From the NCBI GenBank assembly GCA_910585135.1, contig CAJUEB010000043.1, forward strand, positions 6,235-13,754: a DNA stretch of 7,520 bases. Direction: 5' to 3'. Source of the stretch: an uncultured Eubacteriales bacterium (lineage in GTDB: Bacteria; Bacillota; Clostridia; Peptostreptococcales; Anaerovoracaceae). Positions 1 through 6,160 of the stretch are shown here, piece by piece. Each line of letters opens with the position of its first letter. Positions within the stretch are counted from its first letter, which is position 1. A program made the position numbers and the translations under genes. The notes below the pieces were generated by a model. That model saw only the letters and a program-made list of their open reading frames with translations. It was not told the DNA's origin and did no database searches.

Positions 1-102
1 GTTGGGTTTTGTGTTTGCATTGGCAATAGCGGGGCGGTTGATTCGGCTGCGGTCGGCCTTGCCGCTGCCCATGCGGCATTAAAGCAGGCGTTCGTTTCAT
101 AA
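1..102 (+). CDS. Possible C-terminal end of an unidentified upstream gene (partial)
   Basis: Frame 1 is open from the window edge to a TAA at 100-102 and gives 33 residues, ending in an alanine-rich, helix-like stretch with the sequence AAVGLAAAHAALKQAFVS. The gene would run toward deoC and converge with it. I do not recognise the family from so short a tail. Frame 2 is also open over most of this stretch (to a TAA at 80-82), so the reading frame is not certain. The final codons and the bases after the stop are duplicated just downstream (120-161), where the copy carries an in-frame stop and cannot extend the protein. Confidence 0.35.
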   Translation, partial: VGFCVCIGNSGAVDSAAVGLAAAHAALKQAFVS

Positions 103-161
103 GGTAGTCTGCCAGTGCAGCATTAACGTAAGCATTCATTTCATAAGGTAGTCTGCCAGTG
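76..161. repeat. Two-copy 44-bp tandem repeat over the 3' end of the upstream reading frame
   Basis: Copy A (76-119) and copy B (120-163) are head to tail. The 23 bases at 95-117 and 139-161 are identical, including TTTCATAAGG and GTCTGCCAGTG. The first 20 bases of each copy (GCATTAA onward) differ at five positions, and the last two bases also differ. Copy A spans the stop codon of the possible upstream gene. Weaker similarity continues past copy B: the stretch around 179-206 resembles 51-79, which suggests a larger, older duplication now decaying. No hairpin with a T-run is obvious, so a terminator role is not supported. Confidence 0.75.
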
Positions 162-181
162 TGGTTGGTTTTACGGCGTCG

Positions 182-221
182 GTCTTACCATTACCAGTGC
201 AGGAATGATCCATAGTAAGAC
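182..221. repeat. Inverted repeat between the convergent genes
   Basis: GTCTTAC at 182-188 is perfectly complementary to GTAAGAC at 215-221, with a 26-base loop. It lies just beyond the 3' end of deoC, where a terminator is expected. The loop is long and neither strand has a T-run after the stem, so it is not a canonical rho-independent terminator. It may be an RNA-stabilising stem or chance. Confidence 0.3.
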
Positions 222-239
222 TAGGGGTTAAGCTTGTCT

Positions 240-929
240 CTAGAATTCATCAAAATGGCAGGTGTTCCGGTCGCATTCCAGGGCTTCTTCCATGATTGCA
301 ACTCCAGCGCTACAGCCTAGCCTGTCAGCTCCGGCATCAATGAATTTCAGGGCGTCTTGCAAAGTTCGTATTCCGCCGGATGCTTTGATTTTTGCTTTGC
401 CGGATACTGCTCTTTTCATCAGCTTAATGTCCTCGATGGTAGCGCCGCCTGCATCAAAGCCAGTGGAGGTTTTGACAAAATCAGCGTTTGCTTTCACACA
501 TAACTCGCATGCCTTTATGATTTCCTCATCGGTTAAAAGGTATGTTTCTAAAATGACCTTTAGCGCAGCGTCGTGGCTGTGGCAAAGATCTGCCAATTGC
601 GACAGCTCGGAAAAGACATCATCGTACTTGGCGTCTTTAAGCGCACCGATGCTGATTACCATGTCGATTTCATTAGCGCCATTCTCAATGGCATTCTGGG
701 CTTCAAATGCTTTTGCTTGCGGAGACATCGCTCCCAAGGGGAACCCGACAACGGAAGCAATCTTTACATCGCTTCCGTTGAGCTGTTTTGCTGCCAGTGG
801 GATATGACAGCCGTTTACGCATATAGCATAAAAATCGTATTGCAGCGCGTCTTGGCATAGCTTTATGATTTGTGCTTCCGTCGCCGCAGCTTTCAATAAT
901 GTATGGTCGATATATTTGTTTAATTTCAT
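240..929 (-). CDS. deoC: Deoxyribose-phosphate aldolase
   Basis: This cytosolic class I aldolase cleaves 2-deoxyribose 5-phosphate to glyceraldehyde 3-phosphate and acetaldehyde, in deoxynucleoside catabolism. The 229-residue protein has the normal length of the short bacterial DeoC form and a single TIM-barrel domain. Visible landmarks are IDHTLLK at 7-13, VVGFPLGA at 60-67, NEIDMVI at 86-92 (Asp89, proton relay), VKTSTGF at 152-158 with Lys153 as the Schiff-base lysine, KASGGIR at 182-188 with the second active-site Lys182, and a phosphate-binding GADRLGCSAG at 200-209. The start is ATG (927-929) with GAAAGG at 941-946, about 11 bases upstream. No other deo genes are in view. It is divergent from metF and probably transcribed from the duplicated promoter elements at 996-1143. 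Ends with Phe rather than the C-terminal Tyr of the E. coli enzyme. Confidence 0.96.
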   Translation of the reverse strand: MKLNKYIDHTLLKAAATEAQIIKLCQDALQYDFYAICVNGCHIPLAAKQLNGSDVKIASVVGFPLGAMSPQAKAFEAQNAIENGANEIDMVISIGALKDAKYDDVFSELSQLADLCHSHDAALKVILETYLLTDEEIIKACELCVKANADFVKTSTGFDAGGATIEDIKLMKRAVSGKAKIKASGGIRTLQDALKFIDAGADRLGCSAGVAIMEEALECDRNTCHFDEF

Positions 930-995
930 GATTGGTCAATCCTTTCTCATGTAAATTTTCAATGCGTTTGTTATTTCGCGAGGGCTTGCCGGCGC

Positions 996-1053
996 GATTC
1001 AAAGAACGCCTCCCTGCGGCAATGGCGCATCAATCGGTGCGTTCATTATACCA
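996..1053 (-). repeat. 58-bp repeat element, copy 1 (deoC-proximal)
   Basis: Copy 1 matches the element at 1086-1143 in 55 of 58 positions, and the two start 90 bp apart. Each copy has outer arms GAACGC and GCGTTC (plus strand 1004-1009 and 1038-1043) that form a 6-bp stem, and an inner imperfect hairpin around TGCGGC. All three differences between copies fall in the right arm of that inner hairpin, and most pairing is retained. Read on the minus strand, the element begins with TGGTATAAT, an extended -10, so each copy could start a transcript toward deoC. Confidence 0.8.
1045..1053 (-). promoter_or_regulatory. Extended -10 promoter, candidate P1 for deoC
   Basis: On the minus strand this reads TGGTATAAT, a consensus -10 hexamer preceded by the TGn extension. 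No good -35 is seen 16-18 bases upstream, which extended -10 promoters can tolerate. The predicted start near 1038 gives a leader of roughly 110 bases before deoC. The leader would contain the structured part of the 58-bp repeat. Confidence 0.5.
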
Positions 1054-1085
1054 TGAAATTCCGCTTCCCTTTCCATCGTATTAAT

Positions 1086-1143
1086 GATTCAAAGAACGCC
1101 TCCCTGCGGCAACGCCGTATCAATCGGTGCGTTCATTATACCA
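1086..1143 (-). repeat. 58-bp repeat element, copy 2 (distal)
   Basis: This is the second copy of the element at 996-1053. Its inner hairpin is better paired (TGCGGC, loop AAC, GCCGTA, with one G-U pair in RNA). It keeps the GAACGC/GCGTTC outer arms and the terminal minus-strand TGGTATAAT. The short string GTGCGTTC recurs once more at 1158-1165, outside the repeat, as a possible relic. The 32 bp between the two copies are not repeated. Confidence 0.8.
1135..1143 (-). promoter_or_regulatory. Extended -10 promoter, candidate P2 for deoC
   Basis: The same TGGTATAAT as in P1, at the end of the distal 58-bp repeat. Again there is no convincing -35. A transcript from here would read through the proximal repeat copy before reaching deoC, giving a leader of about 200 bases with two similar structured units. 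Confidence 0.4.
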
Positions 1144-1178
1144 CAGCTTGGCGAAGCGTGCGTTCCTTTAATTCCGCA

Positions 1179-1207
1179 TTGCAACAAAACGGTTTGAGTT
1201 GTATAAT
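1179..1207 (+). promoter_or_regulatory. Sigma70-type promoter for the metF-metH operon
   Basis: TTGCAA at 1179-1184 and a perfect TATAAT at 1202-1207 are separated by 17 bases, the optimal spacing. Transcription would begin near 1214, leaving a leader of about 265 bases before metF. It is the best plus-strand promoter I find between deoC and metF. It lies back to back with the deoC-directed elements, so the two transcription units could influence each other. Confidence 0.65.
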
Positions 1208-1213
1208 AAATGC

Positions 1214-1480
1214 TGGAAATTATCGTGATTTTGGAGGGCGGCGGAGCTGTTTGACGAAAATCGGCAAAAAGCCAGGAAAACGCGATTTCCGTAAACGATT
1301 TTTGACAAGTTTACATGGTAGCGCGGCAAACTTGTGAGAAATCCTGTGGAGAATTTTATTGCCTTGCGTTACGTCTCTGTTGTACCCGTACTGCATCCAA
1401 GTTGCATCCGCACCGCATTTACACGACGCGAAACCATATAAAGAGAAGTTTATAAAATAAAACCCATAGAAAAGAGTGTG
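1214..1480 (+). promoter_or_regulatory. Long, partly structured 5' leader of metF
   Basis: No convincing gene lies here. The part at 1255-1335 can fold compactly. CGAAAATC (1255-1262) pairs with GATTTTTG (1297-1304), enclosing GGC/GCC (1263-1265 with 1271-1273) and GGAAA/TTTCC (1275-1279 with 1286-1290). This three-way junction is followed at once by ACAAGTTT (1305-1312) pairing with AAACTTGT (1328-1335). I do not recognise the SAM-I, cobalamin or THF riboswitch cores. From 1336 to 1480 nothing stands out except AT-rich sequence before the start codon; there is no clear terminator or anti-Shine-Dalgarno hairpin. A regulatory role is an inference from the length, the folding and the operon's function. 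Confidence 0.4.
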
Positions 1481-2356
1481 ATGAAAATGAAAATACCGCA
1501 GCTATTTGACCAGAAGAAACCAGTTTTTTCCCTCGAAATCTTTCCGCCAAAGAAAAAGGCAAGCCTGGAAACGATTTATGACACAGTGGAGAAGCTGGCG
1601 GGATGTAAGCCGGATTTTATCAGCGTGACGTATGGCGCAGGCGGGAACCTGGCGGACAATGCTACCTGTGAGATTGCATCCAATATCAAGAAGAGTTATG
1701 GCATAGAGGCTGTCGCACATTTGACTTGCGTCAATTCTTCGCGGGAGGACGTTAAAGAGATGATCGACAGGCTTTACAAAGCGGACATTGAAAACATCCT
1801 GGCACTTCGGGGCGACATTGTGCCGGATCAGCCGATGAAGAATGATTTTGCGCATGCCAACGAGCTAGCGATCGAAATTCAGAGAAAATGCAGGGACGAC
1901 TTGGAAATCCTGGGGGCTTGTTATCCCGAAGGGCATTATGAAAGTAAATCTTTAGATGAGGATATCCATAACCTGAAATATAAAATAGGCGCTGGCGTGA
2001 AAGTTTTGATTACGCAGCTTTTCTTTGATAATCAGCTCTTTTATGAATTTTTAGGAAAGGCAAGGCAGATGGGGATCAGCGTTCCGATTTCTGCCGGAAT
2101 CATGCCGATCGTTAATTCAAAACAGATCGAACGGACTGTGGCGTTGAGCGGCGCTAGCCTGCCGCCGGAATTTACGAAGATGATAAGCACCTATGAGCAT
2201 GACCCGGACGGCCTCTTTGAAGCGGGGATTCGCTATGCGGCAGGACAGATCAGGGATTTGATCAAAAATGGCGTAGACGGAATTCACCTGTATACGATGA
2301 ACAATCCGCAGGTAGCCCTCCGCGTGCATGAAGCGATTGCGGATTTGTTGCCATGA
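1481..2356 (+). CDS. metF: 5,10-methylenetetrahydrofolate reductase
   Basis: This cytosolic flavoprotein (FAD) reduces 5,10-methylene-THF to 5-methyl-THF, the methyl donor for MetH. The 291-residue product is a single TIM-barrel catalytic domain of usual bacterial MetF length. Motifs from the ATG at 1481 are SLEIFPP at 17-23 (Glu19, matching the catalytic Glu28 of E. coli), SVTYGAGG at 48-55, LALRGD at 107-112 (Asp112, flavin-modulating aspartate), ITQLFFD at 177-183 (Gln179, folate/NADH contact), PISAGIMPI at 202-210 and GIHLYTMN at 267-274. The start is uncertain by a few codons: GTG 1478, ATG 1481 and ATG 1487 are in frame, with only a weak AAAGAG at 1471-1476 upstream. It is the first gene of the operon, and its stop overlaps the next start as ATGA. 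The bacterial MetF partner for a C-terminal-domain-free B12 system is consistent with the two downstream genes. Confidence 0.95.
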   Translation: MKMKIPQLFDQKKPVFSLEIFPPKKKASLETIYDTVEKLAGCKPDFISVTYGAGGNLADNATCEIASNIKKSYGIEAVAHLTCVNSSREDVKEMIDRLYKADIENILALRGDIVPDQPMKNDFAHANELAIEIQRKCRDDLEILGACYPEGHYESKSLDEDIHNLKYKIGAGVKVLITQLFFDNQLFYEFLGKARQMGISVPISAGIMPIVNSKQIERTVALSGASLPPEFTKMISTYEHDPDGLFEAGIRYAAGQIRDLIKNGVDGIHLYTMNNPQVALRVHEAIADLLP

Positions 2357-3006
2357 AGATAAACAGCAGCAGCCCTATTTGCCGGGATCGTTGGATGGCG
2401 GCTCTTCATGTAAAGGGGCAAGCCGATGCACAGCTTACTGCGCAGTTTTCCGAAGCAGAAAAATTGCTTTTTGCTGCCGCAAGTCCAAAGGGCGTTTATA
2501 AGATCATGGAAAGAAACGATGTTAAAACGAAAGGGTTTTCCATTGAAAAACATCTGGAAGGCTGTCATAAAGTCATCGTGATGGCGGCAACCCTTGGAAT
2601 CGGCGTCGATAACCTGCTGCGGAAAACACAGGTTACGGATATGGCGATGGCGGTCGTGATAGACAGCGGCGCATCCGTGCTGATCGAGCAGGTTTGCGAT
2701 GATTTCGAGCAGCAGATCAGGCAGGATATGCTGCCAGCGCATATGATGTACATGACTTCCAGGTTCAGCCCGGGTTATGGGGATTACCCGCTTACGGAGC
2801 AGTCCCGGATCATCGGTTACTTGGATGCACAGCGTCAGATCGGCCTGCACGTGACATCTGACAGCCTGATGATCCCCGGAAAATCCATCACTGCCCTGAT
2901 CGGCATTGCAGACCACCCGGTCACGGGCAGGCTGGCTACCTGTAATGAGTGCGTCTTAAAGGAAAAATGCACGTTGAGGAAAGAAGGTAAATTCTGTGGC
3001 GATTGA
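2353..3006 (+). CDS. Stand-alone MetH reactivation-domain (AdoMet-binding) protein
   Basis: The 217-residue protein resembles the C-terminal activation domain of cobalamin-dependent methionine synthase (Met_synt_B12 family), which uses S-adenosylmethionine to remethylate oxidised cob(II)alamin on MetH. Key signs are RFSPGYGDYPL at 137-147, the counterpart of the AdoMet-binding R-x3-GY region, and SLMIPGKSITALIGI at 171-185, matching the domain's MxPxKS segment. A similar separate arrangement is known in Thermotoga maritima. The neighbouring metH lacks exactly this domain. Beyond the domain is a cysteine cluster, C197-x2-C200-x5-C206-x8-C215, that could bind Zn or an Fe-S cluster. The start ATG overlaps the metF stop (ATGA) with no good ribosome binding site, implying translational coupling. 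Its end overlaps the metH GTG by 11 bases. Confidence 0.88.
   Translation: MKINSSSPICRDRWMAALHVKGQADAQLTAQFSEAEKLLFAAASPKGVYKIMERNDVKTKGFSIEKHLEGCHKVIVMAATLGIGVDNLLRKTQVTDMAMAVVIDSGASVLIEQVCDDFEQQIRQDMLPAHMMYMTSRFSPGYGDYPLTEQSRIIGYLDAQRQIGLHVTSDSLMIPGKSITALIGIADHPVTGRLATCNECVLKEKCTLRKEGKFCGD
2981..2987 (+). promoter_or_regulatory. Ribosome binding site fixing the metH GTG start
   Basis: AAGAAGG lies eight bases before GTG 2996, inside the end of the activation-protein gene. The protein is already in conserved sequence by residue 10 (YILDGAMGTML), so no later start is possible and this site supports the GTG. Confidence 0.65.
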
Positions 3007-5575
3007 TTTTAACGAAAAAAAATATATACTGGATGGTGCGATGGGAACGATGCTGCAAAAGGCAGGGATGCATTCCGATGAGACCACGACGCATTTCGGT
3101 CAAGAACATCCAGATATCTTGAAAGACATCCATCGGCAGTACATTGACGCCGGAGCGGATATCATTTACACGGCGACCTTTGGTATCAACCGTTTTAAAA
3201 TGGATGAGCTGGACGTGAGCCTTGTGGAAGCCGTCAGGGTGGCGATGGATGCTGCCAGTCAGGCGAAACAGGAAGCGGCGAAGAAAGGCCGCGATGTCAA
3301 GGTGGCGTTGGGACTTGGCCCTCTGGGTGAGCTGCTTGAACCGATGGGGACGCTGCGTTTCGAGGATGCGTACGATGCTTTTCGGGAAGTCGTGGCCGCA
3401 GCAGAAGGAAACGGCGCGGATCTGGCGGTGATCGAGACGATGACCGATCTTTATGAGGTGAAGGCGGCGGTGCTGGCAGTCAAGGAAAATTCCGATTTGC
3501 CGGTGATGGTATCCATGACCTTTGAGGAAAACGAACGGACCTTTACCGGCGTCAGCCTTGAAGCGATGGCTGTCACGTTGGAGGGGCTTGGTGTTGATGC
3601 GATGGGAATCAACTGTTCCCTGGGACCTGTTGAAATATTGCCGATGGCACAGAAGCTGCGGGCATTGACGAGCCTCCCTGTTTTCGCCAAGCCAAATGCG
3701 GGACTTCCCGATCCTGCTACGGGAGAATATGATATCACTTGCGATCAGTTTGTATCGAAAATGGACGAATATTTTGATGCGGGCATTTGTATGCTTGGAG
3801 GCTGCTGCGGCACGTCTCCGGAATATATTGCAGGGCTTGCCGCTTGCCGGGATGCGCGTGATGAAAAAACACTGAGCGGCGGTGAAGCGAAGGACGTTGG
3901 GGCAGTATGCCAAGGGCGTGAAGCGGCGGAGCGCGATGGAGACGGAGCAAAAGAACCCGTAGCGGGGTGCGTAGGACATGCCGAAAAACCTGTGCTCACA
4001 ACAAAGCCTAGCGGAGCTGCTGTTATCCCTGCTCATACTGCCCGCCTGCTCAAGATTTGCAGCGGCACGACCGTTGTATGCGTGGATCACGTTACGGTGA
4101 TCGGCGAGCGAATCAACCCGACTGGGAAAAAACGGCTCAAACAAGCCCTTTTAGATGAAGATTACGACTATATTTTGACGCAGGCTATCGAGCAAATCGA
4201 TGCAGGCGCGGAAATCCTGGACGTGAATGTCGGCGTACCATCGCTGGATGATGTAAAAATGCTGCCGCAGGTAATCAAAAAACTCCAGTCCGTGACAGAC
4301 CTGCCATTACAGATCGATTCCTCCAATCCGAAAGCTATTGAAGCGGCATTGCGGGTGTACAACGGCAAGGCAATCGTTAATTCCGTCAACGGGGAAGACA
4401 AGGTGCTAGCGGCGATTTTGCCGCTGGTGAAAAAGTACGGCGCGGCGGTAGTCGGACTTACGCTGGATGAAACAGGCATTCCGGCTACAGCAGAAGGGCG
4501 TTTTGCAATTGCTGAAAAAATTCTCGCCAGGGCGACGGAATACGGCATCCCGGAGGAAGACGTGATCATCGACTGCTTGACGCTGACAGCATCCGCACAG
4601 CAGAAGGAAGCGAATGAGACTTTGCGCGCGGTGAGGATGGTCAAGGAAAGGCTGGGGCTTGCGACAGCGCTGGGCGTTTCCAATATCAGCTTTGGCCTTC
4701 CGGCAAGACCGTTCATCAACAGGACATTCTTGGCTCTGGCGATGGAAAGCGGACTCGATTTACCGATTATGAATCCAAATGATGAGGATATGATGGCCTC
4801 TATCTTTGCATATAATGTATTGAAAAACAGGGATGAAAACGCTGTGCGGTATATCGACCGGTATGCGGATATGCAAATCGCCGCAGCGGGAATTTCGCGG
4901 AAAGGCGGGCAAAACGCCGAACAATTACCCGTCGAAAACGGCATGGCGCACGATATCTTTTATTGCATCGAAAAGGGCATGAAGGGTGATACGGTTGCCG
5001 CTGTGGAAAAGCTGCTGCAAGAAAGCAGTGAAATGGCTGTGGTGAACCAGTATCTCATTCCTGCGCTCGACAAGGTGGGACGTGGGTTTGAGAAGGGGAG
5101 CATATTCCTGCCGCAGATGCTGCAAGCGGCGACGGCGGCGCAGGCGGGATTTGACGTGATTAAGGAGCGTCTGGCGGCGGGGGACCAGAAGACCGTTTCC
5201 CTGGGTCAAGTCGTCATTGCGACGGTCAAGGGCGACATCCATGATATTGGCAAGAATATCGTCAAGGTTATCATGGAAAACTATGGGTATCAGATGATCG
5301 ACCTGGGCCGTGATGTCCCGAAGGAAGAGATTCTTGCGGTGGTGAAGGAAAAGGATATCAGGCTGGTGGGACTGAGCGCATTGATGACCACTACGCTGGG
5401 GAGCATGGAAGAAACAATAGCTGCGATCCGAAAAGAAGCACCGAATTGCAGGGTCATGGTTGGCGGTGCGGTTCTTACCGCTGAATATGCCGCGCAGATC
5501 GGCGCAGACTTTTATTGTAAGGATGCAATGAAGTCCGTAGAAGCGGCACAGGAGGTTTTTGATGAACAGGTTTAG
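2996..5575 (+). CDS. metH: Cobalamin-dependent methionine synthase, without activation domain
   Basis: This enzyme moves a methyl group from 5-methyl-THF through cobalamin to homocysteine, forming methionine and THF. The 859 residues, against about 1,230 in E. coli, comprise four modules. The homocysteine-binding barrel (about 1-285) has zinc ligands Cys207 (GINCS), Cys270 and Cys271 (GGCCGT). The pterin-binding barrel (about 363-625) starts at VIGERINPTGKK (368-379). The helical cobalamin cap covers about 645-735. The Rossmann cobalamin-binding domain (about 737-859) has Asp747, His749 and Gly752 of DxHxxG, SAL at 794-796 and GG at 823-824, so the lower cobalt ligand is His749. The C-terminal activation domain is absent and supplied by the gene just upstream. 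The linker at about 286-358 is unusually long and Gly/Ala/Glu/Lys-rich. The GTG start has a good Shine-Dalgarno. The last 14 bases overlap the next gene. Confidence 0.97.
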   Translation: MAIDFNEKKYILDGAMGTMLQKAGMHSDETTTHFGQEHPDILKDIHRQYIDAGADIIYTATFGINRFKMDELDVSLVEAVRVAMDAASQAKQEAAKKGRDVKVALGLGPLGELLEPMGTLRFEDAYDAFREVVAAAEGNGADLAVIETMTDLYEVKAAVLAVKENSDLPVMVSMTFEENERTFTGVSLEAMAVTLEGLGVDAMGINCSLGPVEILPMAQKLRALTSLPVFAKPNAGLPDPATGEYDITCDQFVSKMDEYFDAGICMLGGCCGTSPEYIAGLAACRDARDEKTLSGGEAKDVGAVCQGREAAERDGDGAKEPVAGCVGHAEKPVLTTKPSGAAVIPAHTARLLKICSGTTVVCVDHVTVIGERINPTGKKRLKQALLDEDYDYILTQAIEQIDAGAEILDVNVGVPSLDDVKMLPQVIKKLQSVTDLPLQIDSSNPKAIEAALRVYNGKAIVNSVNGEDKVLAAILPLVKKYGAAVVGLTLDETGIPATAEGRFAIAEKILARATEYGIPEEDVIIDCLTLTASAQQKEANETLRAVRMVKERLGLATALGVSNISFGLPARPFINRTFLALAMESGLDLPIMNPNDEDMMASIFAYNVLKNRDENAVRYIDRYADMQIAAAGISRKGGQNAEQLPVENGMAHDIFYCIEKGMKGDTVAAVEKLLQESSEMAVVNQYLIPALDKVGRGFEKGSIFLPQMLQAATAAQAGFDVIKERLAAGDQKTVSLGQVVIATVKGDIHDIGKNIVKVIMENYGYQMIDLGRDVPKEEILAVVKEKDIRLVGLSALMTTTLGSMEETIAAIRKEAPNCRVMVGGAVLTAEYAAQIGADFYCKDAMKSVEAAQEVFDEQV
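5550..5555 (+). promoter_or_regulatory. Strong ribosome binding site within the 3' end of metH
   Basis: AGGAGG, the full consensus, sits six bases before ATG 5562. It favours that ATG over the in-frame TTG at 5559 and indicates that the downstream gene is truly translated although it begins inside metH. Confidence 0.85.
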
Positions 5576-5981
5576 ATGGTGGCTTGCGCAATATATGCAG
5601 GGCAGGTATGGCACGGATAACCTGAATCAGTTTTTGCTGGTTGTAGCGTTAGGGTTGATCGTGATCGGATTCTTCCTGCACTGGCGGCTTCTCAATTTAG
5701 CCGTCGTTGCCATCCTGATTTATGTCTATTGCAGGATGTTTTCGAGAAATGTCAACGCGAGGTATCGGGAAAACCAGAAATTTCTTGCGTGGGCGGCGCG
5801 TTTTCGAAATGGAAATTATGCAGGGCGGCGGCAAAACGGCGGCTTTACGGTAGCAAAAGACCCGAGCCGTAAAATCCTCCGATGCCCATATTGCGGGGAA
5901 AGGCTGCGCGTTCCGAAGGGGGCGGGAAATATCATGATAAGCTGTCCGCACTGTCATGCGAAATTCAATAAAAAAGTATAA
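5562..5981 (+). CDS. Small membrane protein with C-terminal zinc ribbon, function unknown
   Basis: The 139-residue protein has three visible parts. The N-terminal region has the sequence GRYGTDNLNQFL at 14-25. Two hydrophobic segments follow at about 23-40 and 43-58, likely a membrane hairpin. A basic, soluble tail ends in a zinc ribbon with C108-P-Y-C111-G and C128-P-H-C131. It resembles small zinc-ribbon membrane proteins of Bacillota, for which I know no established function. The ribbon is probably cytoplasmic, since Arg-rich segments flank the hydrophobic pair. It overlaps metH by 14 bases and has a consensus Shine-Dalgarno, so it is probably the last gene of the methionine operon. Whether that placement reflects a role in methionine, cobalamin or zinc biology is not shown by the sequence. 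Confidence 0.85.
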   Translation: MNRFRWWLAQYMQGRYGTDNLNQFLLVVALGLIVIGFFLHWRLLNLAVVAILIYVYCRMFSRNVNARYRENQKFLAWAARFRNGNYAGRRQNGGFTVAKDPSRKILRCPYCGERLRVPKGAGNIMISCPHCHAKFNKKV

Positions 5982-6024
5982 AACGCATAAAGAGATTTTT
6001 GCCGTTTGAGATTTTTGCGTTTTT
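5980..6024 (+). terminator. Possible rho-independent terminator after the operon
   Basis: AAAACGCA (5980-5987) pairs with TGCGTTTT (6016-6023), and three more A-T pairs extend the stem inward past one mismatch. The right arm runs into TTTTT at 6020-6024. The stem is AT-rich with a GCG core and a loop of about 20 bases, so it may be weak. A second short hairpin, AAGCGG/CTGCTT at about 6029-6044, is followed by TT and could add to it. Position directly after the last operon gene and before glnA supports the call. I find no convincing glnA promoter in 6025-6146; TATGAT at 6071-6076 lacks a matching -35. Confidence 0.45.
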
Positions 6025-6160
6025 CGGTAAGCGGCTTGCTGCTTTTCGGATTTAGGAACCTCAAGTATTTTATGATGGGCCGCAGGGTGGTTGTTGATAA
6101 AAGCCGGATGAAAACGATATCCCCAAAAGCGGCAAAAAAGAAAACCAAAAGGAGAATGTT

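Noticed and set aside
930..941. GATTG-GT-CAATC inverted repeat between the deoC ribosome binding site and start codon
   Set aside because: Only 5-bp arms with a two-base spacer, expected by chance; could be an operator half-site but nothing else supports it.
703..1002. 99-codon minus-strand frame overlapping the deoC start
   Set aside because: It is in a different frame from deoC, lacks a family match, and deoC itself explains the conserved coding signal.
1314..1327. T-box-like string TGGTAGCGCGG in the metF leader, close to the TGGNACCGCGG core of tRNA-sensing leaders
   Set aside because: It differs at one core position. Only about 100 bases lie between the predicted transcription start and this point, with no Stem I or specifier-loop features. 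There is no partner strand for the antiterminator and no terminator hairpin with a T-run after it. The 8-bp stem around it pairs differently.
1251..1337. Possible 28-residue basic leader peptide starting at TTG 1251, with GGAGG-like sequence upstream
   Set aside because: The start is a weak TTG, the Shine-Dalgarno spacing is poor (12 or 4 bases), there is no run of Met or other regulatory codons, and its codons coincide with the potential RNA stems.
1053..1337. 94-codon plus-strand open frame upstream of metF
   Set aside because: Its 5' part covers the 58-bp repeat and the predicted promoter, it has no ribosome binding site, and the Arg/Lys-rich product resembles no family I know.
2936..4144. 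402-codon minus-strand open frame antisense to metH
   Set aside because: Its composition (Arg, His and Cys rich) is typical of a shadow frame, and the plus strand here encodes unmistakable MetH domains in full.
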